This document shows positions 63,403 through 64,000 of a DNA stretch of 64,000 nucleotides, piece after piece. Within the stretch, counting starts at the first letter, position 1; every line of letters starts with the position of its first letter. Under the pieces are notes generated by a model. It searched no databases. It was not told the DNA's origin and saw only the letters and a program-made list of their open reading frames with translations. The position numbers were made by a program, and so were the translations under genes. This DNA is from Gemmatimonadaceae bacterium (GTDB taxonomy: Bacteria; Gemmatimonadota; Gemmatimonadetes; Gemmatimonadales; Gemmatimonadaceae): assembly GCA_020851035.1 (NCBI GenBank), contig JADZDM010000002.1:129995-193994 (forward strand), in the 5' to 3' direction.

Positions 63403-64000
63403 GTGGCCAGGAAAGGAGCGCGGAGCGCGGCCACACGCGCCACAGACGTTTCGGTGCCACGCACCGTGCGCGTTGACGCACAGCGCAACATCGACACGTT
63501 GCTCAAGGCCGCAGCGTCTGTTTTTGCGAAGGCCGGCGTCGATGCGCCGGTACGGGACATCGCCGACGCAGCGGGCGTCGGCATCGCCACGATGTACCGG
63601 CATTTCCCGCAGCGCACGGACTTGATCGTCGCGGTCTTTCGACGCGAGGTCGACGCGTGCGCCGCCGCCGCAAGTACGCTGGCGGCGACCCATACGCCCG
63701 GAGATGCGCTCACGCGGTGGATCTTTCGCTACATGGACTTCATCGCTGCGAAACGCGGACTGGCTGCGGCGCTGCACTCGGGGGAGGCCGCGTTCGATTC
63801 GCTGCCGGCCTACTTCAAGGCGCACCTCGAGCCTGCGCTGCGGTCCCTACTCGACTCGGCGGTCGCTGCGGGAGCGGTGCGGGACGGGGTCGACGCGTTC
63901 GACTTGTTGCAGGCGGTCGCCAGCTTGTGCACGCCGTCTCGCGACGGCTCGACTGACCACGCCCGGCGCATGGTCGGACTGCTGGTCGATGGCTTGCGGT
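63403..64000 (+). CDS. TetR-family transcriptional regulator, 3' end beyond the window
   Basis: The frame begins at GTG 63403 (GGAGG about 10 nt upstream) and runs past the right edge, at least 199 residues. The N-terminal HTH is typical of TetR (FAKAGVDAPVRDIADAAGVG, then IATMYRHFPQRTDL), and the C-terminus is the helical ligand domain. It very probably represses its own gene and the SDR operon through the two palindromes upstream. The ligand is unknown. Confidence 0.85.
   Translation, partial: MARKGARSAATRATDVSVPRTVRVDAQRNIDTLLKAAASVFAKAGVDAPVRDIADAAGVGIATMYRHFPQRTDLIVAVFRREVDACAAAASTLAATHTPGDALTRWIFRYMDFIAAKRGLAAALHSGEAAFDSLPAYFKAHLEPALRSLLDSAVAAGAVRDGVDAFDLLQAVASLCTPSRDGSTDHARRMVGLLVDGLR

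Overview
The window is high-GC bacterial DNA (my eye puts it near 70 percent G+C) with very dense coding. The gene mix suggests Gemmatimonadota or a close relative: a SusC/SusD pair beside an S9 oligopeptidase, many secreted propeller proteins, and a long MoxR/DUF58/BatA/DUF4159/DUF4175 operon. There is no rRNA gene and no complete tRNA, so this placement is an inference from gene content.

Layout. 0-12 kb: secreted and surface proteins (an Ig-like protein cut by the window edge, a BNR-repeat lipoprotein, a YncE-type propeller fused to a phosphoesterase) and a minus-strand S9 peptidase-SusC-SusD set. 12-15 kb: an HNH nuclease and a chemotaxis receptor. 15-29.5 kb: an eight-gene minus-strand operon whose genes overlap or abut (vWA protein, cysteine-free caspase-like protein, TPR-gluzincin, DUF4159, MoxR, DUF58, BatA-like, DUF4175). 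29.5-37.8 kb: a metallo-beta-lactamase-fold hydrolase, a His/Met-rich secreted protein, a phosphoesterase, two paralogous micro-lipoproteins, and a PA2779/PA2778-like pair whose peptidase member appears to end in an outer-membrane beta-barrel. 37.8-44.4 kb: a repeat-rich accessory stretch with a cupin gene, an arsR-permease-thioredoxin operon, an ECF sigma/anti-sigma pair, a beheaded PLP-enzyme gene and a REP-associated (RAYT) transposase. 44.9-58.7 kb: a stress and homeostasis island with two Na+/H+ antiporter families (CPA1 and CPA2), a trehalose module (membrane-sensor OtsA, OtsB, GH15), MscS, UspA, MarR, a DUF389 protein and an APC permease. 58.7-64 kb: a second repeat cluster, a tRNA 3'-end fragment with a strong hairpin, and a TetR-controlled SDR/hydrolase/epimerase set.

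The most unusual thread is a dispersed imperfect-palindrome family with core GTGACAGTGCAC. I count 24 exact 12-mers in five places: 24.1 kb, 38.0-38.4 kb, 39.0-39.1 kb, 43.0-44.1 kb and 59.2-59.5 kb. The copies form 24-nt tandem arrays, switch orientation, flank the RAYT gene as inverted copies, sit in frame inside the TPR-metallopeptidase gene, and have been duplicated together with the 3' tails of neighbouring genes. A 205-bp block from upstream of the RAYT gene recurs about 15 kb away without the transposase. A second palindromic family (GGGGACGGGGATC core) lies at 2.0-2.15 kb.

How the genes may work together. The peptidase and SusCD genes look like peptide degradation plus outer-membrane uptake. 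The 14-kb operon resembles MoxR-vWA chaperone/envelope-stress modules with added protease-like parts. The 45-59 kb genes form a coherent response to osmotic, ionic and pH stress. These roles are inferred from family membership and context.
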